This document shows, piece by piece, positions 24,734-33,294 of a stretch of 64,000 nucleotides of DNA. The notes under the pieces are model-generated. The model saw only the letters and a program-made list of their open reading frames with translations. It was not told the origin of the DNA and searched no databases. The position numbers and the translations under genes were made by a program. Numbering within the stretch: position 1 is the first letter of the stretch; each line of letters opens with the position of its first letter. The DNA comes from CAG-791 sp045130475 (GTDB lineage: Bacteria > Bacillota > Clostridia > Lachnospirales > Lachnospiraceae). Location of the stretch: positions 5,970 to 69,969 of the forward strand of contig JBGUPU010000019.1 in NCBI GenBank assembly GCA_045130475.1, given 5' to 3'.

Positions 24734-25474
24734 TTACAGCAGTTTGCGGTTGCGTTCATAAGTCTCCATGATCAGATTGCGGACCCGTTCCGGCAGTTCC
24801 TTCTGCTCGTCACGGCCCATGGATGCAGTCTCGATCGGATCACCGAATTCAACGACCACAGGTGCCGCCTTAATCCTGGGAAAATGATCTTCCAGGATAT
24901 CCCCTGTTCCCACGATCGTGACAGGCACGACCGGCGCCTTTGCCTTCGTGGCAATCTTGAAGCTTCCCGCATGGAAAGGAAGGAATACACCCTCTTCCTT
25001 GGAACGTGTTCCCTCCGGGAAGATAAACATAGACTGTCCGCCCTTGACCAGCTCGATGGCTCTGAGGATGACCTTCAGCGCTTTCCTGTCATCCTTTCTG
25101 TCAAGGAAGAGACAGTTGATATCCCGCATCTGCATCCGCAGCAGAGGGATTTTCTCCAGTTCAATTTTCGAAATAAATCCGACAGGGAAGGGGATTACGG
25201 ACAGACAGATCACAACATCCAGCATGCTGCGATGGTTGCCGACGAACAGGACCGGCCTGTCAGTCGGGATCTTTTCCTTCCCGATCACGGTCGTTTTTCC
25301 GGCAGCGATCAGCCAGACCAGTTTTGTTCCGCAGCGGACGTAACTGCTTCTCATCCGAAGGCACAGGTCAGGATTGAACTTCCCGACCGTCCATGTGATC
25401 ACATGCTCAACAACACCTATCAAAAGAACCAGCACCAGGACAATAGCTGTCAGTGCCAGACGAAATATCCACAT
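24734..25474 (-). CDS. plsC: 1-acyl-sn-glycerol-3-phosphate acyltransferase
   Basis: A 246-residue membrane acyltransferase that adds the second acyl chain in phosphatidic acid synthesis. An N-terminal membrane helix (ALTAIVLVLVLLIGVVEHVI) is followed by motif I NHRSMLD (HX4D), motif II FLDRKDDRKA and motif III FPEGTRSKEEG. First gene of the minus operon leading to pyrK and beyond, with an extended -10 promoter at 25567-25594. AAAGG lies 14 bases ahead of the ATG, somewhat far. Confidence 0.93.
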   Translation of the reverse strand: MWIFRLALTAIVLVLVLLIGVVEHVITWTVGKFNPDLCLRMRSSYVRCGTKLVWLIAAGKTTVIGKEKIPTDRPVLFVGNHRSMLDVVICLSVIPFPVGFISKIELEKIPLLRMQMRDINCLFLDRKDDRKALKVILRAIELVKGGQSMFIFPEGTRSKEEGVFLPFHAGSFKIATKAKAPVVPVTIVGTGDILEDHFPRIKAAPVVVEFGDPIETASMGRDEQKELPERVRNLIMETYERNRKLL

Positions 25475-25566
25475 AATAAAATTTTCAACCTTTCTAAAGC
25501 TTTTAGGAACCCGCCGCTTTCTTCTCCGGCAGATTGTACATTATCAAATACCATTTATTCTTGAAT

Positions 25567-25594
25567 AGTATACCACACCGTTACAGGTTTTCAA
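25567..25594 (-). promoter_or_regulatory. Promoter of the plsC-pyrK-pyrD operon
   Basis: TTGAAA (-35, 25589-25594), 16 bp, TATACT (-10, 25567-25572) preceded by TGG, so both a -35 and an extended -10 are present. Confidence 0.7.
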
Positions 25595-25719
25595 AACACT
25601 AACGTCTATGTTTAAGGCGCTGAATGTACAAATGATTGCAATTGCCTGTAATCCACGCCGCTTCAATTCCCGCTCAACTCACGCCCTTTACAGGTGTGAA
25701 CCTGCAGCGCTGCCTTTTG

Positions 25720-25792
25720 TGCTATACTGATTACAGACACTCTTTTTAATATGCCATATGCCGCTCGAAAGAGCGGAGTTCTGCCGCGGCAG
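25720..25792 (+). promoter_or_regulatory. pyrC promoter and structured leader
   Basis: Extended -10 TGCTATACT at 25720-25728. The leader then holds CCGCTC-GAAA-GAGCGG (25761-25776), a 6-bp stem with a GAAA tetraloop, and the 12-bp palindrome CTGCCGCGGCAG (25781-25792) just before the ribosome site. Regulation by these hairpins is possible but unproven; no T run follows. Confidence 0.5.
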
Positions 25793-25813
25793 ACTTTAAC
25801 AGGGAGGAACAAC

Positions 25814-27106
25814 ATGCTGCTGATCAAAAAAATATTTCTGTACGATCCCGCCTCCGGTACGGAGCAGAAGACAGATCTGCTCATTGAAAACGGAAAGTTC
25901 TCCCGCATCGCGCCGGATATTTCCATAGATTCCGAAGCCTGTGCCTCTGCTCTGCGGGTCCTCGACGGCAGGGGGCTCTGCGCAGCTCCGGGTCTGATCG
26001 ACACCCACTCGCACTTCCGTGATCCGGGATACACACACAAAGAAAACCTGCACACCGGCTCCCTGGCAGCGGCGAAAGGAGGATACACGAGCATCATCCT
26101 CATGGCCAATACCAATCCGGTCGTAGACAGCGTACCTGTCCTCTCCGATATCCTGACCCGGGCAAAAGAGGAAAAAATCCATATCTACAGCTGCGCAAAT
26201 GTCACAGAGGGAATGAAGGGAAAAAAGACCGTGGATTTCGACGCTCTGGCAGCTGCCGGCGCCGCGGGCTTTACTGACGACGGCGTTCCCGTGATGGACG
26301 CCTCCGTCCTGGAACAGGCCCTGCTGGCTGCAAAACGTCTTGGACTGCCTGTCAGCCTCCACGAGGAGGACAAGACACTCATCTCCCAGAACGGGGTCAA
26401 CGGCGGCGGCAGAGCCGCGCAGTCCCTGGGGCTTGCGGGTTCTCCCCGCGAAGCGGAGATCACCCTGATCCGCAGGGATGTGGACATAGCCGTGAAGACC
26501 GGGGCGCCGCTCTGCATACAGCATATTTCCACAGCGGAAGGCGTCGAGCTCGTCCGGCAGGCCAGAAAACAAAATCCCCGGATCCACGCGGAGGCAACAC
26601 CCCACCACTTTTCCCTGACGGAGGACGCCGTGCTCCGGTGCGGCACCCTCGCCAAAGTCAATCCGCCGCTGCGGACAGAAGAAGACCGCCTCGCCATCAT
26701 TGCCGGCCTGGCGGACGGCACGATCGACCTGATCGCCACCGACCACGCACCCCACGCGGACAATGAAAAAGCACAGGATTTCCCCAAGGCCCCCAGCGGG
26801 ATGATCGGTCTGGAGACCGCCTTCTCCCTGGGCCTGAAAAACCTGGTCAGGCCCGGATACCTGACCATGCGGCAGTTTCTGGCCTGCCTGACCTGCTGTC
26901 CCGCGGACTTCTATCACCTCGATGCCGGCCGTGTCCGCCAAGGAGCCCCGGCCGACCTCGTGCTCTTTGACCCCGAAGCCATGTGGACAGTGCAGAAGCC
27001 CTTCGCTTCCCGCTCCTCCAACTCCCCCTTCCTGGGCATGGAGCTGCCCGGCGTGATCCGCTGTACGATCGCGGCGGGAGAGATCGTCTACGAAAACTTC
27101 TCCTGA
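25814..27106 (+). CDS. pyrC: Dihydroorotase
   Basis: A 430-residue class I zinc amidohydrolase that cyclises carbamoyl-aspartate to dihydroorotate. Metal ligands are visible in LIDTHSHFRDPGYTHKE, SLHEEDK, QHISTAEGV and ATDHAPH. It starts at 25814 with GGGAGG upstream; an in-frame upstream ATG lacks one. It is divergent from the operon holding pyrK and pyrD, the next enzyme of the pathway, so a shared regulatory region between 25475 and 25813 is plausible. Confidence 0.96.
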   Translation: MLLIKKIFLYDPASGTEQKTDLLIENGKFSRIAPDISIDSEACASALRVLDGRGLCAAPGLIDTHSHFRDPGYTHKENLHTGSLAAAKGGYTSIILMANTNPVVDSVPVLSDILTRAKEEKIHIYSCANVTEGMKGKKTVDFDALAAAGAAGFTDDGVPVMDASVLEQALLAAKRLGLPVSLHEEDKTLISQNGVNGGGRAAQSLGLAGSPREAEITLIRRDVDIAVKTGAPLCIQHISTAEGVELVRQARKQNPRIHAEATPHHFSLTEDAVLRCGTLAKVNPPLRTEEDRLAIIAGLADGTIDLIATDHAPHADNEKAQDFPKAPSGMIGLETAFSLGLKNLVRPGYLTMRQFLACLTCCPADFYHLDAGRVRQGAPADLVLFDPEAMWTVQKPFASRSSNSPFLGMELPGVIRCTIAAGEIVYENFS

Positions 27107-27160
27107 ATGTCCTGACGTCCCGATATCCTGCGGCCCGGAAGAAGGCCTGAAGGCATCCCC

Positions 27161-30100
27161 TTACCGCAGAAGTTTGGACATATTTACCAGCAGGTCCTCG
27201 GTCACCTGCAGGAGCGTGTCCTCGTCCTTGATGACACTTCCCGAGACCGGATACTCCAGCTGGAACTGCGGTGTTCCCTTGGCTGTAAAAGAGAGATGCC
27301 CGCGGTAGATCTTCAGGAGCCGGGGTATATTCTCCACTTTCAGACCTTTCGCTTCTGCATCCGGTATGATACGAAGGGAACCGCTGTTTCCGGTGATCTC
27401 CGCCAGATCCAGGCGGGAAGCGACAGACCGGATCAGGGCCACGCGCAGAAGGTTCTGCGTCGGAAGGGGCAGATCTCCGAATCGATCCATCAGTTCATCG
27501 CGGACATCCTCGGCGTCGGAGGCGCTGTCGATGGCCGCGATTCTTTTATAGATCTCCAGTTTCTGCTCTTCATTGACGATATAGTTCTCCGGCAGGAAAG
27601 CGTCCACAAGGAGGTTGACAGTGACCGTCTTCTCCTCTTCGATTTCCTCTCCTTTTGCTTTCCTGACTGCGCCCTCCAGGAGCTTGCAGTACAGATCATA
27701 GCCGACCGCCTGCATATTTCCGTGCTGGACACGGCCCAGGATACTGCCCGCGCCGCGGATCTCCAGGTCGCGCATGGCAATGCGGAATCCGCTGCCCAGA
27801 TCGGTGAACTCGCGGATCGCCGCGAGACGCTTCTCCGCGATCTCCTTGAGGACCTGTCCCCGGCGGTACATGAGGAAGGCATAGGCAGTCCTGCCTGTGC
27901 GGCCGACACGCCCGCGCAGCTGGTAGAGCTGGGAGAGCCCCATTTTGTCCGCGTCACTGATAATGATCGTGTTGACGTTGGAAATATCCAGACCGGTCTC
28001 TATGATGGTCGTAGAGACCAGTATATCGATCCCACCGCTGATGAAATCGTACATGATCTGCTCCAGCTCGGATTCCTTCATCTTTCCGTGGGCAAAAGTC
28101 ACGCGCGCCTCAGGCACCATATTCTGGACCTCCAGGGCGGCCTGCCCGATATCATTCACACGGTTGTGGACATAATAGACCTGTCCCTTTCGGGAGAGTT
28201 CCCGCACGATCGCCTCCCGGACCATCTCCTCGTTGTATTCCATGACATAGGTCTGGATGGGAACGCGGTCCCCGGGCGCCTGCTCCAGAACGCTCATATC
28301 CCGGATCCCCACCATGCTCATGTGGAGAGTGCGGGGGATAGGCGTCGCGGAGAGTGTCAGGACATCCACATTCTCCTTCATCTGCTTGATCTTTTCCTTG
28401 TGCGTGACACCGAAGCGCTGTTCCTCGTCCACGACCAGAAGCCCCAGATTTTTGAACTTTACATCCTTGGACAGGAGACGATGGGTTCCGATGACGATGT
28501 CCACGATTCCCCTCTCCAGGTCATGGATGGTTTTTTTCTGTTCCTTTGAAGTGCGGAAACGGGAAAGCACTTCAATATTGACAGGGAAATTGTGCATTCT
28601 CTCGGAAAAAGTATTGTAGTGCTGCTGGGCCAGGATGGTGGTCGGCACCAGTACGGCGACCTGCATGCCCTCCTGGACAGCCTTAAACGCTGCCCGGATG
28701 GCGATCTCCGTCTTGCCGTATCCCACGTCGCCGCAGATCAGACGGTCCATGATCTTGCTGCTCTCCATGTCCCGCTTGGTGTCCTCAATGGCCGCCAGCT
28801 GGTCGTCGGTCTCCTGATAGGGAAAGGTCTCCTCCAGCTCTCTCTGCCAGACTGTGTCCTTGCCGTACACATGCCCGGTCCTGGCCAGACGCTTTGCATA
28901 CAGCTCGACAAGGTCCTGGGCAACAAGCTCTACCGCCTTCCTGACTTTGCCGCGTGTGCTGCTCCATTCCTGGGTCCCCAGTTTATTGAGCCTGGGTTTG
29001 CGGGCGCCCTCTGCCGCCGCATATTTCTGCAGGACTGTCAGGTCTGTAGGCATGACAAAAAGCACACCGCCCGCGCCGTACTCGATCTTGAGATAGTCTC
29101 TGGCGATATGATCCACTTCGATCTTCTCGACGCCCCTGTAAATACCGATCCCGTAGTGCTCGTGCACCACATAGTCTCCGACACGCAGATCGGCGAAATT
29201 CCGGATCTGCTCACCGCCTTCATAGCGCCGGACCTTCTTTTTCTTCTTTTTTTCCTCTCCGAAAATATCCGACTCGGAAAAGACCGTAAAGCCCAGATCC
29301 GGATAGGCAAAGCCCTTTCTCATGCGTCCCACATAAGTCATGACATCCCCCGGCTTCATGGCCCTTGCGGGGTTGTCCCGGAAATAGGCGGTAACATCGT
29401 CTGCCGTCAGATCCTCCGCCAGACGCTTTGCCCGCGTGCGGGAGGGGGACACGATGATGACCCGTTCTTTCTTTCTGCGCAGCCTCGCCAGCTCCTCGCG
29501 GAGTGTCTCGTAGCTCATGCCGGACAGGGAGGCATCCCTGGCGTGCATCTGTACAGTCTTTTCAAAGGACAGGGAAAAGGACTCTTCTTCATCCGGAAGA
29601 GAGAACTGCGCGCTGCCGCTCAGCTGAGCCCCGGCGAGGACGGAAAAGCCGACGCGGGAGTACTGCTCCAGCTCCCCGAGCACACTGTCCGTCTTCCGTA
29701 TCAGTTCCATCTGCCCGGGAAGGACATAGCCCTTTTCCGACCGGCTGATCATGCTCTCCCGAAACTCGGTCTCCACCCCTTTCGCATGCTGCAGGATCCG
29801 AAGGGGCTCGTCCAGAAACAGCAGGGACTTTTCCGGTGTGAACAGGTCCAGTAGTCCCTCTGTCATCGGATAAAAATAATGGATAAAGCTCTCCAGCCCC
29901 GTGTAGACATGAAGCTCCCGGGCTTCTTCCACGATCCGCGCGATCTCCGTCCCGATCCTGTTTGCCGCCTCAAGGTTCCCCTGATCGCGGAACTGTCCGC
30001 TGACCCGCTCCGCCTCCTGCTTCATCCTCTTGAGGCCGTCGTGCAGGCGCAGGTCGTCCAGGATCATCTCCGAGGCCGGAAAGATCTGCACGTATTCCAG

Positions 30101-30775
30101 CTGCTCGACAGAGCGCTGGCTCAGGACATCGAAACTGCGGATCGTCTCCACCTCGTCGTCCCAGAGCTCTATGCGGATAGGGTTCTCCTGTGTGAGATCA
30201 AAAATATCCAGGATGTCACCGCGGACCGCAAACTGCCCGGGGCGCTCCACCTGATAATTCTTCTCATAGCCCATCGTGACAAGGCGGTTCACCACACCTG
30301 TCAGGTCCACCCTGTCCCGTCTGCCGATCCCGAGGACACTTCCCTTTAAAATGCGCACCGGGATCTGCGGTGTCAAAAGAGCAGAGAAGGTGGTCACCAC
30401 AGTCACGGGCTTTCCTTCCATGATCCTGCGGAGACACTGCAGACGTTCCTTGTCGATCTCATTGCCGCGCAGATCCGCCTGGTAAAAGATCAGGTCCCTG
30501 GCCGGAAACACCGTGACATTCCTGTCATAAAACATACAGTCCTGGGCGATCTCTCTCGCCCGCAGATCACTGTAGGTCAGCACCAGCCGCAGCCGCGCAT
30601 GCTCCGCGATGGTCTCCTCCCGGCAGAGCGCATACAGCAGATGTACCTTCTGGGAATCCACACAGCTGTCTGCCAGCAAACCCGGACGGTAATCCGCGTC
30701 TTTTGCGGACTCCAGCTGCTCTTTCAGTATATTGTAAGCTTCCAGCTCTCTAAGCGGTTCTGAAAAAACGTTCAT
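27161..30775 (-). CDS. mfd: Transcription-repair coupling factor
   Basis: A 1204-residue ATP-dependent translocase that removes RNA polymerase stalled at DNA damage and recruits UvrA. Order: UvrB-like N-terminal region (~1-390), RNA-polymerase-interaction domain with LRVGDYVVHEHYGIGIYRG (~520-590), helicase core with Walker A CGDVGYGKTEIA (~680) and DEEQRFG, the RecG-like second lobe, and the C-terminal TRCF domain. Full length. It follows pth by 20 bp on the same strand, a common arrangement in Firmicutes. Confidence 0.97.
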   Translation of the reverse strand: MNVFSEPLRELEAYNILKEQLESAKDADYRPGLLADSCVDSQKVHLLYALCREETIAEHARLRLVLTYSDLRAREIAQDCMFYDRNVTVFPARDLIFYQADLRGNEIDKERLQCLRRIMEGKPVTVVTTFSALLTPQIPVRILKGSVLGIGRRDRVDLTGVVNRLVTMGYEKNYQVERPGQFAVRGDILDIFDLTQENPIRIELWDDEVETIRSFDVLSQRSVEQLEYVQIFPASEMILDDLRLHDGLKRMKQEAERVSGQFRDQGNLEAANRIGTEIARIVEEARELHVYTGLESFIHYFYPMTEGLLDLFTPEKSLLFLDEPLRILQHAKGVETEFRESMISRSEKGYVLPGQMELIRKTDSVLGELEQYSRVGFSVLAGAQLSGSAQFSLPDEEESFSLSFEKTVQMHARDASLSGMSYETLREELARLRRKKERVIIVSPSRTRAKRLAEDLTADDVTAYFRDNPARAMKPGDVMTYVGRMRKGFAYPDLGFTVFSESDIFGEEKKKKKKVRRYEGGEQIRNFADLRVGDYVVHEHYGIGIYRGVEKIEVDHIARDYLKIEYGAGGVLFVMPTDLTVLQKYAAAEGARKPRLNKLGTQEWSSTRGKVRKAVELVAQDLVELYAKRLARTGHVYGKDTVWQRELEETFPYQETDDQLAAIEDTKRDMESSKIMDRLICGDVGYGKTEIAIRAAFKAVQEGMQVAVLVPTTILAQQHYNTFSERMHNFPVNIEVLSRFRTSKEQKKTIHDLERGIVDIVIGTHRLLSKDVKFKNLGLLVVDEEQRFGVTHKEKIKQMKENVDVLTLSATPIPRTLHMSMVGIRDMSVLEQAPGDRVPIQTYVMEYNEEMVREAIVRELSRKGQVYYVHNRVNDIGQAALEVQNMVPEARVTFAHGKMKESELEQIMYDFISGGIDILVSTTIIETGLDISNVNTIIISDADKMGLSQLYQLRGRVGRTGRTAYAFLMYRRGQVLKEIAEKRLAAIREFTDLGSGFRIAMRDLEIRGAGSILGRVQHGNMQAVGYDLYCKLLEGAVRKAKGEEIEEEKTVTVNLLVDAFLPENYIVNEEQKLEIYKRIAAIDSASDAEDVRDELMDRFGDLPLPTQNLLRVALIRSVASRLDLAEITGNSGSLRIIPDAEAKGLKVENIPRLLKIYRGHLSFTAKGTPQFQLEYPVSGSVIKDEDTLLQVTEDLLVNMSKLLR

Positions 30776-30795
30776 CTGGATTAAAGACCTCCCAC

Positions 30796-31518
30796 TCAGG
30801 CGTCCACTCTCTTCTCCTCTGCCGGACCCTCTGCCGCTGCCGGGACTTTCCCCTCTGAGGACACGTCCTCCTCTTTGAGGGCATCCGTCCCTTTGGGCGC
30901 CTCTTCCTGCTTCGTCTTCGGCGCCTTCTTTTTCTTCTTTTTCGGTGTGTTGAACCTGTTCATGGCCAGATCGATTCCGTCCGTGACTGCGCAGGCAGCT
31001 GCTTCCGCAGCCTTTGCCACAGCTTCGTCCATGATCTTTCTTTCCTCGCCGGAAAAGTGCCCCAACACATAGTCCGCGAGGTCAAAGTCGGGATCCGGCT
31101 TTGCACCCACACCCACACGGATCCTGGCGAACTCCTCTGTTCCCAGGTGCTGTACGATGTTCTTGAGGCCGTTATGTCCTCCGGCACTGCCTTTTTTGCG
31201 GATGCGCAGGCGTCCGGCCTCGAGATCTATATCATCCGAGATGACCAGCAGATCCTCCCGGGGATCCACCTTGTAAAAATGGACAATCTCCTGGACGGCC
31301 TCGCCGCTCAGATTCATATAGGTCAGGGGTTTGACCAGAATCACTTTCCGGTCCCCGATCCTCCCTTTTCCGATCATGGACTTCCCAAAGCGCTCAGGGC
31401 CGCCGATGTGATAGCGGTCCACGAGCTCATCGATCACATCAAATCCCGCATTGTGCCTGGAACCGTCGTATTTTCTGCCCGGATTGCCCAGGCCGACAAT
31501 GATAAAAAATGAATCCAT
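30796..31518 (-). CDS. pth: Peptidyl-tRNA hydrolase with charged C-terminal tail
   Basis: A 240-residue hydrolase that recycles peptidyl-tRNA. Core motifs: IVGLGNPGRKYDGSRHNAGF (catalytic His in HNAGF), LVKPLTYMNLSG, SDDIDLEAGRLRIRKKGSAGG. The family is normally ~185-195 residues; here a ~50-residue tail follows the FNTPKKKKKK stretch and is rich in Lys then Glu/Ala, with no recognisable domain. A tail of this kind could bind RNA or ribosomes, but that is inference. The ribosome site AGAGGG lies in the first of three 19-bp tandem repeats. Confidence 0.93.
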   Translation of the reverse strand: MDSFFIIVGLGNPGRKYDGSRHNAGFDVIDELVDRYHIGGPERFGKSMIGKGRIGDRKVILVKPLTYMNLSGEAVQEIVHFYKVDPREDLLVISDDIDLEAGRLRIRKKGSAGGHNGLKNIVQHLGTEEFARIRVGVGAKPDPDFDLADYVLGHFSGEERKIMDEAVAKAAEAAACAVTDGIDLAMNRFNTPKKKKKKAPKTKQEEAPKGTDALKEEDVSSEGKVPAAAEGPAEEKRVDA

Positions 31519-31521
31519 TGT

Positions 31522-31578
31522 GTTTTCCCTCTGATGTCCTGCTTTCCCTTTGCTGTCCTGTTTTCCCTCTGTTCTTAA
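31522..31578. repeat. Three tandem 19-bp repeats ahead of pth, each containing a ribosome-site-like core
   Basis: Three head-to-tail copies (31522-31540, 31541-31559, 31560-31578). On the minus strand they carry AGAGGGAAAAC, AAAGGGAAAGC and AGAGGGAAAAC. The copy nearest the ATG provides the pth ribosome site; the others are spare purine-rich copies upstream. Confidence 0.85.
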
Positions 31579-31581
31579 AAT

Positions 31582-31613
31582 GCCGAAGCGGAGAAGGTCC
31601 GCTGCTTTTCGGC
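31582..31613. other. Hairpin in the spoVG-pth intergenic region
   Basis: GCCGAAGCGG pairs with CCGC and TTCGGC across an internal loop (GCCGAA/TTCGGC plus GCGG/CCGC). No proper T run follows on the minus strand, so it is more likely a processing or stability element than a terminator. Confidence 0.5.
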
Positions 31614-31623
31614 TGTCAGTGAA

Positions 31624-31652
31624 AGAAGGAGGCGCTCATGACGCCCCCTTCT
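31624..31652 (-). terminator. Probable terminator after spoVG
   Basis: AGAAGGAGGCG (31624-31634) faces CGCCCCCTTCT (31642-31652) across a 7-base loop, with one mismatch, and a short T-rich tail (TTC) follows on the minus strand. Confidence 0.6.
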
Positions 31653-31723
31653 GAATACTTGAATCTTATAATCTGTCATGGTGCATGATGTAATTGCTAT
31701 GCTGTCGAAACTGCTGCTCCATT

Positions 31724-32002
31724 TTAGTCCTGAGCACCCTCGTCCTGGAGTGCGCTTTCTTCGTAACTCTTCAAAATGATCTCTTCCAGCATACTCCTGG
31801 TTTCGGAGTTGATCGGATGAGCAATGTCTCTGTACTCGCCATCTGCCGACTTCTTGCTGGGCATAGCGATAAAAAGCCCTTTTTCTCCTTCGATCACTTT
31901 GATATCGTGGACGACGAACACATTGTCGATTGTGATAGAAACGACTGCTCTCATCTTGCCTTCTCTGGCAATCCTTCTCACTCTAACGTCTGTAACATGC
32001 AT
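31724..32002 (-). CDS. spoVG: Septation / RNA-binding regulator SpoVG
   Basis: A 92-residue SpoVG protein, a conserved Firmicutes nucleic-acid-binding regulator involved in sporulation septum timing and other processes. The body reads MHVTDVRVRRIAREGKM, VSITIDNVFVVHDIKVIEG and MPSKKSADGEYRDIAHPI, matching the family throughout. The start at 32002 fits the family and has GGAG seven bases upstream; an in-frame ATG four codons earlier is less likely. It lies 14 bp after the glgD stop codon and is probably co-transcribed with glgC-glgD. Confidence 0.95.
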   Translation of the reverse strand: MHVTDVRVRRIAREGKMRAVVSITIDNVFVVHDIKVIEGEKGLFIAMPSKKSADGEYRDIAHPINSETRSMLEEIILKSYEESALQDEGAQD

Positions 32003-32016
32003 AGCGTTCTCCATTT

Positions 32017-33135
32017 CTAAATGGTATAACGTTCGCCTTTCTCAATGACGATCTTTATACCATTTTCACCTCTGTAACAGGAATTAGCCTGAATGGTGTC
32101 GCCGCTTTCCACGATGCAGTTTTCGATAATAGTATTGTCTCCGATGTACACATCATTCAAAATTAAAGAATTCCTAATTACGCAATTGTTGCCCACATAA
32201 ACCTGGTGGAACAGTATGGAATTCTCTACCGTGCCGTTGACAATGCAGCCGCTCGAAAGAAGACTGTTTTTGATGTTGACGCCGACATTGTATTTTGCAG
32301 GGGGCAGATCTGCGGCGCGCGAATGTACCTCCGGGTACTGTCTGAAAAAGAAGTCCCTGATCGGCGCCTTCAGAAAGTCCATATTTGTCCGGTAGTAATC
32401 TTCTACGGAAGCGATGTTGCTCCAGTAGTCTTCCATACGGTATCCGTAGATCCGCTTCAGGCCTCTGTACCGGATCAGAACATCCTGTACGAAGTCATAG
32501 CGGTTTTCATCCATGCTTTTTTCAAGAAGCTCAATCAGGAGCCTCCTGCGGATGACGTAGATGCCGCACGAAATCGTGCGGTATTGTGCTACCACGGGTT
32601 TTTCAATGAAATCCTGGATCCTGTTGTCTTCATCCATGTGGACAATGCCGTATCGTTCCACGCTGAACTCCTCCGGCATTTCCTTGACCACAACCGTGAT
32701 GTCCGCACGCTTGTCCACGTGATAGGACAGGATCTCATTGTAATCCATCTTGTAAACACAATCGCCCGATGTGATCACCACATAGGGCTCATGCGATGTC
32801 TTGAGAAAATGAATATTCTGAGCCATCGCGTCTGCCGTTCCGCGGTACCAGTTGCTGTCTGCATCCGCGAAAGAAGGAGTGAACAAAAACAGCCCTCCCT
32901 GTTTCCGTCCGAAATTCCACCATTTTGAGGATGCAAGATGCTCATTGAGACTTCTTGAGTTGTATTGTGCCAGTACCGCAACCTTCTGGATACGGGAATA
33001 TTCCATGTTGCTGAGCGCGAAATCTATGCTGCGGTAGCTACCTGCGACCGGCATCGCACAGACTGCCCGCCCTCTGGACAACTCTTTTAATCGTTTACTG
33101 TTTCCGCCTGCCAGTATAATGCCTATTGCTCTCAT
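32017..33135 (-). CDS. glgD: Glucose-1-phosphate adenylyltransferase, GlgD subunit
   Basis: A 372-residue paralogue of GlgC with nucleotidyltransferase N terminus (MRAIGIILAGGNSKRLKEL) and left-handed beta-helix C terminus (NNCVIRNSLILNDVYIGD). GlgD subunits have a less conserved active site and modulate GlgC in a heterotetramer that makes ADP-glucose for glycogen. It has a strong AAAGGAGG site. It lies 159 bp downstream of glgC; that gap contains a hairpin around 33190-33222. Confidence 0.95.
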   Translation of the reverse strand: MRAIGIILAGGNSKRLKELSRGRAVCAMPVAGSYRSIDFALSNMEYSRIQKVAVLAQYNSRSLNEHLASSKWWNFGRKQGGLFLFTPSFADADSNWYRGTADAMAQNIHFLKTSHEPYVVITSGDCVYKMDYNEILSYHVDKRADITVVVKEMPEEFSVERYGIVHMDEDNRIQDFIEKPVVAQYRTISCGIYVIRRRLLIELLEKSMDENRYDFVQDVLIRYRGLKRIYGYRMEDYWSNIASVEDYYRTNMDFLKAPIRDFFFRQYPEVHSRAADLPPAKYNVGVNIKNSLLSSGCIVNGTVENSILFHQVYVGNNCVIRNSLILNDVYIGDNTIIENCIVESGDTIQANSCYRGENGIKIVIEKGERYTI

Positions 33136-33294
33136 GCCCCGACCTCCTTTTTATGAGGCTTTCTTGTGTCATTCCATGTAGTAAGGTCTCGAGGGACTCC
33201 TGTGCGCCGGGGCACAGAGGAATCCGAGTCAATCAGCGTCCGGATCCATACAGCGCAGAGCCGTAAGAACCTGATCCGGGCGCAGCCGCTTATG

